Source of the DNA: Hermatobates lingyangjiaoensis
Lineage: Eukaryota; Arthropoda; Insecta; Hemiptera; Hermatobatidae
Length of the DNA: 64,000 bases
Direction: 5' to 3'
NCBI GenBank assembly: GCA_026182355.1
Contig: JAPFBL010000312.1
Coordinates: forward strand, 288,001 to 352,000
Below are positions 21,501 through 28,900 of this stretch, in pieces; within the stretch, counting starts at the first letter, position 1; each line of letters begins with the position of its first letter. Position numbers and translations under genes: made by a program. Below the pieces are notes generated by a model. It searched no databases. It was not told the DNA's origin and was given only the letters and a program-made list of their open reading frames with translations.

Positions 21501-21719
21501 TATATAACATCTTGATAACACAAACAGTTTCGTGATGTAAAATTCGTGGTCATAAATTAAAAATAATGACTCGTTATTAAGCTTATTAGCTGAGGTTGTG
21601 AAGATTGTTAACACTTTTTTGAATTAATAATTCTTATTTTAAAAAGAACTTACCTTATTCCAGTTTAACCATTCATTAATTTTATAGTCAAGTTCTTCAT
21701 TTCCAGTTTTCACAGCCAT
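814..21719 (-). CDS. PGM2: Phosphoglucomutase-2 / phosphopentomutase-like gene, 12 exons, 609 aa
   Basis: The product should move a phosphate between C1 and C6 of hexoses, or C1 and C5 of pentoses, through a phosphoserine intermediate in the cytosol. The PGM2L1 relative makes glucose-1,6-bisphosphate, and I cannot separate the two here. Twelve exons with GT/AG borders join without a frame break to 1830 nt including the stop. Visible landmarks are [12 protein letters not shown] at residues 53-64, the phosphoserine loop TASHNP (Ser155), the metal loop DPDADR (Asp314, 316, 318), the sugar loop EEAIG at 418-422 and the phosphate loop RTSGTEPK at 555-562. All key residues are present. The length is close to the roughly 610 residues usual for animal PGM2. 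The gene diverges from the START-domain gene 1.07 kb away. Its introns hold most of the ribozyme repeats of the left half of the window. Confidence 0.93.
1150..1376 (-). repeat. tRNA-type SINE fragment broken by a decayed hammerhead arm (intron 11)
   Basis: Bases 1155-1330 match the body of the SINE family described at 16660-16905, up to its GGGTTCAA-like box B region. The head is then replaced at about 1330 by a plus-strand piece of the AGATCT hammerhead repeat. That piece has a changed core (CTATGACGA) but still keeps GAAAGATC. Nothing else is seen in intron 11 apart from a TA run at 1410-1438. Confidence 0.55.
2089..2315 (-). CDS. PGM2: PGM2-like exon 11, phosphate-binding loop
   Basis: Codes residues 501-576. 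It contains [28 protein letters not shown] (555-562) grips the substrate phosphate. The donor is placed at GTCAGT because it is the one that joins exon 12 in frame. Confidence 0.92.
2735..2767 (+). ncRNA. Hammerhead-like core, AGGCCT family, stem II decayed
   Basis: CTGATGA at 2739-2745, GAA at 2754-2756, palindrome AGGCCT at 2757-2762 and cleavage base C2763. Stem I CTCT (2735-2738) pairs with AGAG (2764-2767). Only eight bases remain where the stem II hairpin should be, so activity is doubtful. A well-formed sister copy is at 45505-45544. Confidence 0.5.
2858..2905 (+). ncRNA. Decayed hammerhead core, ATAT family
   Basis: CCGATGA stands where CTGATGA is expected. It is followed by a GACGAATGTC hairpin, GAA, ATAT, C and a GTTGTGAG stem-I-like arm. 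The U4 to C change should disable the core. Confidence 0.45.
2990..3377. repeat. Long inverted repeat, arms about 185 bp (intron 10)
   Basis: Bases 2990-3178 and 3194-3377 are near-perfect inverted copies. Both run from the sequence TTAAATAGCAGAGCAG to the centre. The centre holds AAGCTTTCGACC, the GAA/stem III/stem II remnant of the AGCT hammerhead family seen intact at 54156-54190. A direct partial copy of the outer end lies at about 1585-1675. Confidence 0.75.
3772..3874 (-). CDS. PGM2: PGM2-like exon 10
   Basis: Codes residues 466-500, starting [16 protein letters not shown]. This is the conserved segment between domains III and IV. The acceptor is TTATTCAG and the donor GTGAGT. Confidence 0.92.
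4426..4821. repeat. Long inverted repeat, arms about 180 bp (intron 9)
   Basis: Bases 4426-4605 and 4637-4821 are near-perfect inverted copies around a 30-base centre. Each arm holds a GCC...GAAACGT-T-GGC unit with a 6-bp stem between. The unit looks like a hammerhead in which CTGATGA has become CTATGA, losing the essential G5. A direct third copy is at 5315-5500 and a diverged one at 52900-53190. Confidence 0.75.
5701..5743 (-). ncRNA. Hammerhead ribozyme, AGATCT family
   Basis: Read on the minus strand: stem I GACT (complement of 5740-5743), CTGACGA (5733-5739), a stem II hairpin with wobble pairs, GAA (5712-5714), palindromic stem III AGATCT (5706-5711), cleavage base U (5705) and AGTC (5701-5704), which closes stem I. 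All core bases are present. One extra base separates A9 from stem II. Confidence 0.75.
5912..5957 (+). ncRNA. Hammerhead core, ATAT family
   Basis: CTGATGA at 5918-5924, one extra A, stem II GACC/GGTC (5926-5929 and 5938-5941), GAA at 5942-5944, ATAT at 5945-5948 and cleavage base T5949. Stem I has only scattered pairs. The copy lies in the right arm of an inverted repeat spanning about 5826-6003. Confidence 0.65.
6100..6260. repeat. Decayed ACGCGT-family repeat
   Basis: Matches the family around 56660-56905: AACTAACAACGC, then GTTTACATCTGCA, and an outer end resembling the 41.5 kb satellite unit (ATTCCCCTTAATGAG...). The core is too changed to fold as a hammerhead. Confidence 0.4.
6342..6568 (-). 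CDS. PGM2: PGM2-like exon 9, sugar-binding loop
   Basis: Codes residues 391-466. It contains [13 protein letters not shown] and [17 protein letters not shown] (418-422) contacts the sugar in this family. The acceptor is TTAACAG and the donor GTAAGT. Confidence 0.95.
6597..6772. repeat. (GA)n microsatellite in intron 8
   Basis: A purine tract of GA repeats with interruptions fills most of the 254-base intron between exons 9 and 8. Open frames on the minus strand here are Ser/Leu strings from the repeat and are not genes. Confidence 0.95.
6823..7012 (-). CDS. PGM2: PGM2-like exon 8
   Basis: Codes residues 327-390, including [18 protein letters not shown] and [19 protein letters not shown]. 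These are typical of domain III in PGM2 proteins. The acceptor is TGTTTCAG and the donor GTAAGA. Confidence 0.94.
7325..8885. repeat. GA-rich minisatellite in intron 7
   Basis: A tandem array whose unit alternates (GA)n with a conserved block reading ACACACCACAAAGAGAAAGA and then AGACGTAAAAGGAGAGGGA. Unit lengths vary, roughly 60-120 bp, with a dozen or more copies. Open frames of 386-483 codons on the minus strand are low-complexity Ser/Leu translations of the repeat. Confidence 0.93.
9238..9422 (-). CDS. PGM2: PGM2-like exon 7, metal-binding loop
   Basis: Codes residues 266-327 and contains [16 protein letters not shown]. The three aspartates (314, 316, 318) hold the catalytic magnesium. 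The acceptor is TTTTTTCAG and the donor GTAAGT. Confidence 0.95.
9536..9596. repeat. (GA)n next to the exon 6 donor
   Basis: About 30 perfect GA dinucleotides. On the transcribed strand this is a CT tract beginning within seven bases of the exon 6 5' splice site. It fills much of the 178-base intron 6. Confidence 0.97.
9601..9775 (-). CDS. PGM2: PGM2-like exon 6
   Basis: Codes residues 207-265, including [18 protein letters not shown], a conserved PGM2 stretch. The donor is GTCAGT. The intron becomes a CT repeat within the first seven bases after the splice site, so the donor sits directly against a (GA)n microsatellite on the plus strand. Confidence 0.93.
10159..10201 (-). ncRNA. Hammerhead ribozyme, AGATCT family
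   Basis: On the minus strand: GACT, CTGACGA (10191-10197), stem II, GAA, AGATCT (10164-10169), cleavage base C (10163) and AGTC (10159-10162). One stem II base differs from the family. A plus-strand partner at 10230-10275 has a normal core and GACT but AGATTT in stem III. Together they form a head-to-head pair. Confidence 0.7.
10230..10275 (+). ncRNA. Hammerhead ribozyme partner copy, damaged stem III
   Basis: GACT (10230-10233), CTGACGA (10234-10240), stem II ACCG/CGGT, GAA (10259-10261), then AGATTT in place of AGATCT. It faces the minus-strand copy at 10159-10201 with about 28 bases between them. Confidence 0.55.
10365..10408 (-). ncRNA. Hammerhead ribozyme, AGATCT family, changed stem III
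   Basis: CTGACGA, stem II ACCG/CGGT, GAA and stem I GACT/AGTC are all present. Stem III reads AGATTT on the minus strand. This is the third copy of the family within 250 bases. Confidence 0.6.
10505..10760 (-). repeat. Two decayed hammerhead repeats in intron 5
   Basis: At about 10505-10550 lies a GTAAGTG-family copy with CTGAAAA in place of CTGANGA. At about 10719-10757 lies an AGGCCT-family copy whose core begins TTGACGA. Each has one core base changed, so neither should cleave. Bases 10760-11300 hold no recognised feature. Confidence 0.5.
11304..11404 (-). CDS. PGM2: PGM2-like exon 5
   Basis: Codes residues 174-207, starting [20 protein letters not shown]. This matches the position of the less conserved linker after the serine loop. 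The acceptor is TTTTTACAG and the donor GTGTGT. Both split codons join in frame. Confidence 0.9.
11755..12037 (+). pseudogene. PLE GIY-YIG endonuclease C-terminus, frameshifted
   Basis: The first frame reads [18 protein letters not shown], which holds the YIG half of a GIY-YIG nuclease. After a one-base frame change near 11850 it continues [20 protein letters not shown] and [15 protein letters not shown] to a TAA at 12035-12037. This is the typical C-terminal end of Penelope-like proteins. Reverse transcriptase is absent. The sequence differs clearly from the copies at 31 and 37 kb, so this is a separate PLE lineage. Confidence 0.75.
12295..12334 (+). ncRNA. Hammerhead ribozyme, ACGT family, apparently complete
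   Basis: Stem I AGCC (12295-12298) pairs with GGCT (12331-12334). CTGAAGA is at 12299-12305, one extra T at 12306, stem II GTCTA/TAGAC (12307-12311 and 12318-12322), GAA at 12323-12325, palindromic stem III ACGT at 12326-12329 and cleavage base A12330. All conserved positions are filled. It lies 260 bases downstream of the PLE remnant stop codon, on the same strand. Confidence 0.85.
12545..12700 (-). repeat. SINE body fragment
   Basis: Matches the 3' body of the tRNA-type SINE at 16660-16905: GGGAGTCGTAAATTTTGCC, GGGACCGAC-like and TTTATTCA-like blocks. The tRNA head is missing. Bases 12700-12990 that follow are a dispersed repeat also seen at 62600-62870 and, inverted, near 40680-40800. Confidence 0.6.
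13300..13372 (-). repeat. tRNA-type SINE head
   Basis: On the minus strand it reads AGGTTAGGTCAGTGGTTAA (box A-like), then a CCGGGGTCC box B-like region. The body to the left does not match the other copies, so this is a variant or chimera. Confidence 0.55.
13473..13515 (-). ncRNA. Hammerhead ribozyme, AGATCT family
   Basis: GACT/AGTC stem I, CTGACGA (13505-13511), GAA (13484-13486), AGATCT (13478-13483) and cleavage base U (13477). One outer stem II pair is lost. The facing plus-strand half at about 13554-13585 keeps CTGACGA but lacks GAA. Confidence 0.7.
13716..13758 (-). ncRNA. Hammerhead ribozyme, variant stem III
   Basis: GACT/AGTC stem I, CTGACGA (13748-13754) and GAA are present, but stem III reads ACGTCT in place of AGATCT, so the palindrome is broken. 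A further decayed minus-strand copy lies at about 13926-13970. Confidence 0.55.
13985..14140. repeat. Duplicate of the exon 2 acceptor region fused to a hammerhead arm
   Basis: A plus-strand hammerhead half (GACT, CTGACGA, ACCGCTTGTTAC) stops at about 14018. It passes directly into sequence matching 19363-19470: the first about 20 coding bases of PGM2-like exon 2, its acceptor and about 90 bases of upstream intron, ending at the CA repeat. The copy holds too little exon to be used. Confidence 0.75.
14189..14335. repeat. Decayed head-to-head AGATCT hammerhead pair
   Basis: The minus-strand copy (14189-14245) keeps CTGATGA and GAA but has a changed stem III. The plus-strand copy (14268-14330) has TTTGACGA and lacks GAA. 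At 14400-14470 follows a GTAAGTG-family copy with CTGAAGA, a GG/CC stem, GAA and AATT. Confidence 0.5.
14533..14690 (-). pseudogene. Decayed tandem copy of PGM2-like exon 4
   Basis: About 160 bases align with exon 4 and its downstream intron at 14711-14875. Shared blocks include GGTGAATGTATGATTTGAAA, CTTTGGGGTT and CAGCAACA. Several small deletions break the reading frame, and the catalytic serine loop is no longer encoded. It probably arose by local duplication. Confidence 0.75.
14749..14941 (-). CDS. PGM2: PGM2-like exon 4, catalytic phosphoserine
   Basis: Codes residues 109-173. It carries [20 protein letters not shown], the catalytic serine loop (Ser155), which accepts and donates the phosphate in this family. 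The acceptor is TTTTGCAG and the proposed donor GTCAAA. A decayed second copy of this exon lies just beyond the donor at about 14533-14690. Confidence 0.93.
15110..15840 (+). mobile_element. Non-LTR retrotransposon (LINE) 3' remnant
   Basis: This stretch is richer in G+C than its surroundings and contains the C-terminal coding piece at 15589-15798. At 15486-15588 two tandem hairpins occur, each with GGAGAAAG/CTTTCTCC arms followed by CGAAACG. A hammerhead-like core cannot be completed because it begins CCGAAGA and stem I does not pair. Confidence 0.55.
15589..15798 (+). pseudogene. LINE reverse transcriptase C-terminal zinc-knuckle fragment
   Basis: The 69-codon frame reads [15 protein letters not shown], then a leucine-rich end with LRFLEALKL. 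CxxC...ET..HLL...C is the usual C-terminal motif of R1/Jockey-type LINE proteins. The last cysteine is replaced by tyrosine. No reverse transcriptase or RNase H precedes it here. Confidence 0.65.
16660..16905 (-). repeat. tRNA-derived SINE
   Basis: On the minus strand it begins GGGGTCAGGTTAGCTCAGTG, a box A of tRNA type. It continues through GGTCCGGGGTTCGA (box B) into a body ending ATTTAGGACTCCCAACG. The same family appears at 16985-17121, 36620-36825 and 60100-60335 and in pieces elsewhere, which makes it an interspersed element rather than a tRNA gene. Confidence 0.8.
16985..17121 (-). repeat. tRNA-derived SINE, short copy
   Basis: The head GGGGCCAGGTTAGCTCAGTG and GGGTTCGATCCC box B are well kept. 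The body is cut short after about 135 bases. It ends just before exon 3 of the PGM2-like gene. Confidence 0.8.
17194..17329 (-). CDS. PGM2: PGM2-like exon 3
   Basis: Codes residues 64-109, with [15 protein letters not shown] at its end, a conserved strand-turn of domain I. The acceptor is TTCTACAG and the donor GTATCA. The split codons at both ends rejoin in frame with the neighbouring exons. Confidence 0.93.
17370..18760. repeat. Minisatellite, about 28 bp unit with about 113 bp higher-order unit
   Basis: The basic unit resembles AACTTTTCCACCACTCTACC. In the middle, a higher-order unit of four sub-units repeats nearly identically around 17640-18120. Between about 18120 and 18650 the copies suddenly carry many one- to three-base deletions. 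It fills most of PGM2-like intron 2; 18760-19200 is a looser continuation. Confidence 0.92.
19260..19383 (-). CDS. PGM2: PGM2-like exon 2
   Basis: Codes residues 23-64 and contains [14 protein letters not shown], the N-terminal signature of alpha-D-phosphohexomutases. The acceptor follows a TTTTGTTTTAG tract and the donor is GTAATT. Part of this acceptor region is duplicated at about 14022-14140. Confidence 0.93.
19771..19805 (+). ncRNA. Hammerhead-like core, GTAAGTG family
   Basis: CTGAAGA (19776-19782), a GGTTCAACC hairpin, GAA (19794-19796), then AATA where the related 30491 copy has AATT. Stem III is therefore not palindromic. Confidence 0.5.
19970..20380. repeat. Decayed ribozyme repeats in intron 1
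   Basis: At 19994-20014 on the minus strand lie CTGATGA and GAA with only two pairs in stem II. At 20170-20375 an AGATCT-family head-to-head pair is present; its cores are damaged (CTGACTA on one side, a five-base loss after CTGAC on the other). Bases 20400-21650 show no recognised feature beyond AT-rich sequence. Confidence 0.5.
21654..21719 (-). CDS. PGM2: PGM2-like exon 1 (start)
   Basis: Codes residues 1-22, beginning [20 protein letters not shown]. The ATG is the first in the exon, and it joins directly to exon 2, which is recognisable family sequence. The donor GTAAGT follows at once. Only 66 coding bases lie here. Confidence 0.88.
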
Positions 21720-22792
21720 TCCAATTCAAACAGAGCAAACTATAATAACAAAAAAAAAAACCTACAAATAAACTTAATCTATACAAATTAAACTTCTTTT
21801 TTGTTGGACAAGAGTTTTGTCAAAAAACACTGAAAGTATTAGTACGGAGTTATCCTGTTCTCTAGACTGCAATAAATTGGAGATTTTTTTTAAAGATGAT
21901 AAGCCGGAGAGAAGAATGAGATAATATTACTGGTCAATGAGTGGATTTAATGAAACCTTGAACAGTAAACCGATAACTCAGCAAGGCCTTGATTTCCGAT
22001 TTTTCAATTTTTTTGTTAATCTGTTAATTTTAATGGGTAAGGTAGAAATATAGTATCGGTCTACAAATTTGAACTTAAGTTTTATTATACAGTGAAATAA
22101 CCCATCTATAATTAACAAAGTAGTAACCATCATTAAACAATGCATACTAACATTTCAAATTCAATAACAATAAATTCCATAAAACTAATAAACTGTATGT
22201 AAGTTCTAAAAAAAATGAATTCTACGATGAAAATTCGGCAAAAATTAATATTATGCTAATGAATTAAAGGCTAACCTTGACCTGGTAGTTTCAGTTGATA
22301 AAGTGCAGAAATTCTTAAACGACAACTATTGAATACGGCTATTCTATACCACTGATTCTCCAGTTAAAACTCTAATTCAAATGGGTATTCGAATCAGGCT
22401 GTCAAAAACAGCTGATCAAGTAACGAGCGCTATGTTACTTGTTTCAATTTATTTCGAATGGTGATGGGTTGGTAGAAACGATAAATATGGATTGTTTGAA
22501 CCAAATTACAGTATATAAATTAAATTATTTAGTTAGTTAAAAGAAAATTATTGTGTTCGGTGAATAAGTTTGTGTTTAAAAACTTTTAATCATTTTAAAA
22601 TTAATAAAAACCGAAGACTTCGATCCTATATTTCTTGAAAACTTCAATTAAGTTTTATTCTTCCAAGGTATTTGGTTGGGCTTTGTTTAAAAACGAATTA
22701 GTTGTTCTTCTATGGAATTAAATCGTTGTGTAAAAGTTATTTGTTCTTCAAATAAGTGAATTGTTTTAGAACCATATGTATAAAGTTTATCA
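21720..22792. promoter_or_regulatory. Divergent intergenic region, probable promoters
   Basis: The start codons of the PGM2-like gene (minus) and the START-domain gene (plus) are 1,073 bases apart with no repeat family recognised between them. Both promoters and 5' UTRs should lie here unless untranslated exons exist. I saw no TATA box or CpG cluster convincing enough to place. Confidence 0.5.
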
Positions 22793-22948
22793 ATGGATGT
22801 TGGAATTGTCAGAGTTGCTGAAGACAAGGACTATTCCATGTTGAAATCTTTAATAAACGACCATGGAGGATGGAAATTAGATTACAATAAAGGTTTAATA
22901 AAAGTATGGACCCAACATCTACCAGAATCAAGTTTCAAAATGATTAAG
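22793..22948 (+). CDS. STARD10: STARD10-like exon 1 (start)
   Basis: Codes residues 1-52: [20 protein letters not shown] to KMIK. The ATG opens the frame that leads into the START domain, and the donor is [21 protein letters not shown] matches the first strands of the domain. Confidence 0.87.
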
Positions 22949-25900
22949 GTATTGAAATACACAATTTCTATCTTTCTATGTCATCTAAGAAATTTTACTT
23001 CAATAACGGTTTCCAGGATTTAGTAATCTGTAAAGCAGCTTCTATATTGTTTAAATAAAGAATCCTTTATTAATTTCAAAAGGGATGCCTTTTCATTCTA
23101 ACTATTTTTCTTCAATTGAATGTTGAGTAGGTTATTCTTATTGTTTGAGTAGTTAAGTAGGCTTACTTAGATTTGCTCTCTATTTAGATTTGCTAGAAAA
23201 AACATATCGTTGTTAGAAAGTCTTAGTTGGTTCGTTGATAGTAAGTGGGTGAAAGTTCACTATCGACAAATAAAATTAATAAACTTATTTAAAAAAGAAG
23301 ACATTAATATTATTTTAAAACAAAATTAAAATACGGTCTAACCTAACCCCTGTAATCAGAACATACAAATAATAAACAACGTGAGATAAGACGATGTGAT
23401 TCACTAACAACCTGTGTTTGTACTAATGATAATGTCATATTTAATTAGATTGTGCAAAGTTTGTAGGCTGAAGGTGTCCTAACTAGTCAACTGAAACATA
23501 AAACTATTTTTATTCCTTTTATTTAAAAAAAATCAACTAAATTCTCACTCGTTTTTCTTCTGATAATATCAAGTGGATTGTACCAAGTGTTTAAACTAGT
23601 ACTGACACTAGTAAATAATGTTTACTAATTTAATTAGCTTCTATACTTAAGAGTATAGATAGTAATACAATTTAATAGCTTAGGCTATGTTTTGTATGTA
23701 CAGATCATGGTTCACAATTTCGTACAAATTGATGTTAGAACAGGGTTAACAAAATGTAAGCATAGACGCAATTGAAACAGTAGTAATACGTTTATCTCAG
23801 TGTAGTTAAGACATAAGTAATTTTTAATAATGACACAGACAACTTGAATGTTGCTTTTTCTCGAAGGTGTTCTAACTAGGTATCCTGATAATAAAATCAT
23901 TCTTTAACTGTACAGGACTCAATTTGTGACTTTTCTATTATCAATTTTATAGCATGACTCTAACATCAGTTAGTAAACCATGGTCAGATTAGATCTCCAG
24001 AGATTTAATAAGGATATTTCCTTTCACCAATGATTATGCCCATGAAATAATTTGTACATCACTTAAAACAAGTAGAAATATTTAATAAGTAAGGTTAGTA
24101 ACAAATCAATGCAGTATATTTTTAGATAAATCATTAAATCGAATGACAGTGATAAGAGATATAATCTGATGTGTTAATTAGGTGCTGCTGAGTTTGCATA
24201 GTTAATTATATTGTTATTAATTAATTAATTATATTTGTTTTAGATGTTATTTGATAATTTATTAGAAGAAATAGAAAAATTAGAACGGAATAAAGAATTT
24301 ATTTGTTTAATAGTAATATAAATAGGAAAAGAACTTTTCCTTTTATAGGAAGTATGGTTTTTATTTTATGTCATAAGAAATGTTATATGTATTTTATTAT
24401 AATTGTATAGTTACGTGTAATTAATGATTATCTTATAATATGAATTATTTGTTATTCTAGTTTTGAAATAAATTTAATTTAATGAATGAGTTATTTTTAA
24501 ATCTATAAATTTTAAAACATTTAAGGTTAACAAATTCGACAAGCTACTATAGAAGTCGAAGTTAATATATTTATGCTTATAATCAACTTTTACAATAATC
24601 AAAAATTCATGAAATTTTTTATTAAAGCGATAGTCATGTTACAAAAATAGTAGAGGAACAACGACATGTTAACGTCCTCTCCAAGAGACAAAGTTTACAG
24701 GTTTTTTTTTATCTCCCGATTGAAAAAAAATCGAGGTTTATTTTTAAAGTGAAATTCGAACTTGAGATATACATGAGCATACTTAATGTAAAATACAGAG
24801 GACCTATAGAAACATATAAAATATATTTCCATTGAAATTATGAAATTAAAACAAAAATTATAGGGAATGTAAATTAATATACATACTTTGGAAAAAATGA
24901 TGAATAAGGAATTGAAAACGATGAATTGTTTTTTGAAATCCACATTTGTACATGAAGAGAGTCCGGTGACAATTGACGTAATGACGCGAAATAAAGGATG
25001 ACTCATTATAATTGACTCACTGACTAATCTGGAGAAACTATGATGCCAAAGAAACCAAGTATCTTTTACGAAGAGGAAGTTTTTACATGATCTTGTGCGA
25101 GATATAAGTAATAATTTATTAATCTTTAGGTTATGTTGCAGCGGCAGTAACACAAGGGACGCACATATAGGCCGACATTGGTCCTTTGTGATACCACACA
25201 GTCAACATTCTGCATTGGGAGTTCTAAATTTTGCTTAACTCAAGTATATTTAAAGTAGGGACCTTTAACGAGTTCCTGACATTGTATAGGCTCGGGACCG
25301 ACGTCTTAAGGCCCTCTCAATATTTAACATGCATAGAGGATGTTATGAGAACAAAAATTGTCTCTTTGGATCACAATTTCAAAAAAACTGTTCCCTAATT
25401 GTGATAAACAAACTTTTAAAGTTTTTTTTTTATTTTCATTGATATGGATATTAACAGAAGTCCAAATGAACAGATATTAAATAAAGAAAAAAAAGCGTGA
25501 TTAAACCTTGAGAGATAAGAATAATGATAAGGAGTGGGTAATATTGACATTAGGGAATAGATTAGTTGAAAGAAATAGAGAGGCAAAAAGGGGGATAGAG
25601 GGAATGAGAGAGTGTGGTCGAGGGGTAGGGGGAGAGACGGAGAGAAAGTGTGCGGGTGCAGGAAGGAGAGAGGGGGAAATAGGTAGGATGAGAGAGTGTG
25701 AGTGACGAAGAAGGAAGGAGAAAGTGAGGGGTGTAGAGGGAGGAAGAGAGTGTGAGTGAGGAGGCAGGAAGGAGAGAGTGAGGGTGGGGGATAAGGGAGG
25801 AAGAGAGTGTGAGTGAGGGGCAGGAGGGAGATAGTGAGGGTGAGGGAGATAGATCGAGAGAAAGAGTGAATGAGGAAGCAGGAAGGAGATTGTGAGGGGG

Positions 25901-28900
25901 ATAGAGGGAGGGAGAGAGTGAGTGAGGAGGCAAGATGGAGAGAGTGGGGGTGAGAGGGATGGAGGGAAGGAGAGAGTGTGAGTGAAGAGACAGGAAGGAG
26001 AGAGTGGGGGTGACGGGCAGGAGGGAGAGAGTGAGGGTGAGAGGGATGGAGAGAAGGAGAGAGTGTGAGTGAAGGGACAGGAAGGAGAGAGTGGGGGTGA
26101 CGGGCAGGAGGGAGAAGGTGAGGGGGATAGAGGGAGGGAGAGAGTGTGAGTGAGGGGTAGTAAGGAGAGAGTGAGGATGAGGGGGATAGAGGGAGGGAGA
26201 GAGTGTGAGTGAGGGGTAGTAAGGAGAGAGTGAGGGGGATAGAGGGAGGAGAGAGTGTGAGTGAGGGACAGGAGGGAGGGACGGAGGGTGAGAGATAAGG
26301 AATTAGAAGAGGGAGGGACAGAGAGAAAAATCAGAGAAAGTATATTTGTTTGGAAAATTATATGTACTGAAAGTATCAACAGCATTAGCATAATACATTA
26401 CCCTATCCTTAAAAAATCAGATAATATTTATATTTTGTTACATGATAACTGAGGGTCGTCTCACGCCAAATTCGTTTCAATTGTTTCATTGATATTCATT
26501 ATGTTTATAACTTTTAAATTCACAACAATACAATAGTCATATCATTGTTGATGTTTGATACCTGGATTGATGTATATTTATTTAAATAAAAATCCATAAC
26601 TTTCCATTATTTTAGGTGATCGCTGTTTTTCCTGATATTCCAGGTGAAGTTCTATACGATGTTCTTCATGATCCGGAATATAGAAAAGTTTGGGACCAAC
26701 ATATGATAGAGTCACATGATATTGGTTACCTTAATCCAAATAATGATGTTGGATATTATTCAAGTTAGTTTTAAACATTTTAATTATAATTTTTATATAT
26801 ACTGTTTAAATGGAGATATTAGTCTTTGTTTAGGTTTTGGTATGTCACATCAAATGTTAATTGGTAGATAATTATTATAATTACTTACTTGCTAGATGTG
26901 CTGACAAATATTTAATGAATTCATGTGACTAATTAGTTCTAACAAATTACTGGAAATTACAATAAAACTTTAATAGTCCATGTCAGTGCATATGTCATCA
27001 TGTCAACTTTTGTGATCAACAAACAACGAAATAAAATAATAAATTAGAGTGGTTTGAGAATGAGAAGGTATATATGAAAACTGAGGGAGAGAGGAAGGAA
27101 GCATGAGGATTTAAACAGTAGTGCAGCGCCGGGGTGGGGGGGGGGGGTTGAAGTGTAAAAATAGAAAATAAAAAAAAATGTGATTTATTATTTTACATTC
27201 AATTATCTTAATAATTTTATGTGAACATAGGAAAGCATAATGTTATATTATATAACATAAGAAGATGTGTTTTACATTTACATTACATTTTACTAACAAA
27301 AAATATGAAATTTCATCAAAAAGGAGTTTCTTAGATCGTACTTGTTTTTATGTTTATGCGTGTATTACTGTTTTTAAACGGATTGTCCAACTGTAATATT
27401 CGCGACTTATAAATAAAATTATTTTAAATTTTTATAAACTATTTTTTGAAAGTTAGTAAAAGTTTATTATATTAACAAAAATCAATGTGAAATTTTATCA
27501 AAAATGAGTTTTTTAGGTTGCATTTGTTTTATGTTTTATATTTATAATACTGGTTTTAAATATTAATGGTTTTTAATAAATGTTAAATAATTTATTTTTA
27601 ATTTTCCGAAACGAATTTTTTAAATGGGTTGAAAGAATATTATATTTATTTGGGTAGCCAGTTAATTTAGTTTATCAATTTTTTTATGATTTGATTTATA
27701 TGTTTTTGTTTTAAAAAAAAATTTTTGTTTTTCTTTGATGATGGACTGTATATGGCAATAAGTACTATAATAAGATGAAAGTCTGGGACTAATAACAGGA
27801 GTCTAAAATTAGATCCTTGATTGTAATTCCATGAAAATAAATCTTTTGAGGATTTTTTGGAATTTTGAAGGTTAATGGATTTTATCAATGGCCAGTGTGA
27901 TTGGGGGGGGATCTTACTAGGTTTGAGGTACTTCGCCACTGAGTTTGGGTGCTACATGAGGAGCCACTGGGTTTGAGGTAAGGTTCGAAAGAGAAGTTTT
28001 ATTTTGTGAAAAAAGTAACTTTTTTTGTCAAAAACGTTTTCTGACTAAATAAAGCTTCTCTTTCGAATCTTACATCAAACCCAGTGGCGAAGTACCTCAA
28101 ACCCAGTGGCGAAGCACCTCAAACCCAGTGGATAGTAACTATTTTTGCCACCCGGGACGGTCGTAAGATTTGACCCCCCCCCCCCCCTCCGTTTGGCCAT
28201 TGTAATTTGTTAACCTTCAAAAATACAAAAAGTCCTCAAAATATTTATTTTCATGGAATTACAATCAAGGTTTAAATCATTTGTTGTGCAATCCGTAATT
28301 TTGTGGTATTTACTCATTCTGAGGTAAAATGGAAAAAACAAAAAAAAGTCTCCACACAAATGAAGTTTTATTCAACGACAACAACGCGTTTCGAACACTT
28401 TGTGTTCATCATCAGGAAGACATCAAAGGATGGTGTCCTTCGTAACCCTGTTTGTTGTTTTTCACTGGACCAACCTTTCAGCACCACATGCTTCGGTGTC
28501 TTCCTGATGATGACCACAAAGTGTTCGAAACGCGTTGTTATTGTTGAATAAAACTTCATTTGTGTGGAGACTTTTGTTTGTATATCCATTTTACCTCAGA
28601 ATCAAGGTTTAATTTTAGACTGCTGTTATTAGTCGCAAACTTTTATGTTGCTACAGTACTTGTATACATATACAGTTGTAACCAAAGAAAACCAAAGATT
28701 TTTTTCCAAACAAAACACGTATAATTCAAATCATAAAAAAAATTAAGAAATTAAATTATATAATAATATAATAATTAAATTAAAAATATAATAAAACTTC
28801 AACCCCTTTTTAAAAAAGTAGTTTTGAAAAATTAAAAATAAATTATTTTTAATTTGTAAATATAACATCTGAAAAATCCGTTAAATCAGTTAAGTCTCAA

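Larger units (their letters stand above)
28316..28610. repeat. Ribozyme-bearing palindrome, ACGCGT family
   Basis: Inverted arms of about 100 bases (28316-28425 and 28500-28610), each with a hammerhead pointing outward. Minus arm: CTGATGA 28409-28415, stem II GAACAC/GTGTTC, GAA 28390-28392, ACGCGT 28384-28389. Plus arm: CTGATGA 28504-28510, GAA 28527-28529, ACGCGT 28530-28535, with a weaker stem II. Confidence 0.75.
28170..28900. repeat. G-run interspersed repeat, inverted copy 2, split by a ribozyme palindrome
   Basis: The inverse of copy 1 is found at 28170-28300 and resumes at about 28605-28900. Between them sits the ACGCGT hammerhead palindrome at 28316-28610. The insertion therefore happened after this repeat was in place. 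Confidence 0.65.

Noticed and set aside
24695..25153. 152-codon minus-strand frame in STARD10-like intron 1
   Set aside because: Low-complexity Phe/Ile-rich translation of AT-rich intron with no motif and no homologous exon partner.
25501..26391. 296-codon minus-strand frame
   Set aside because: Ser/Pro/Leu/His translation of a purine-rich tandem repeat in an intron.
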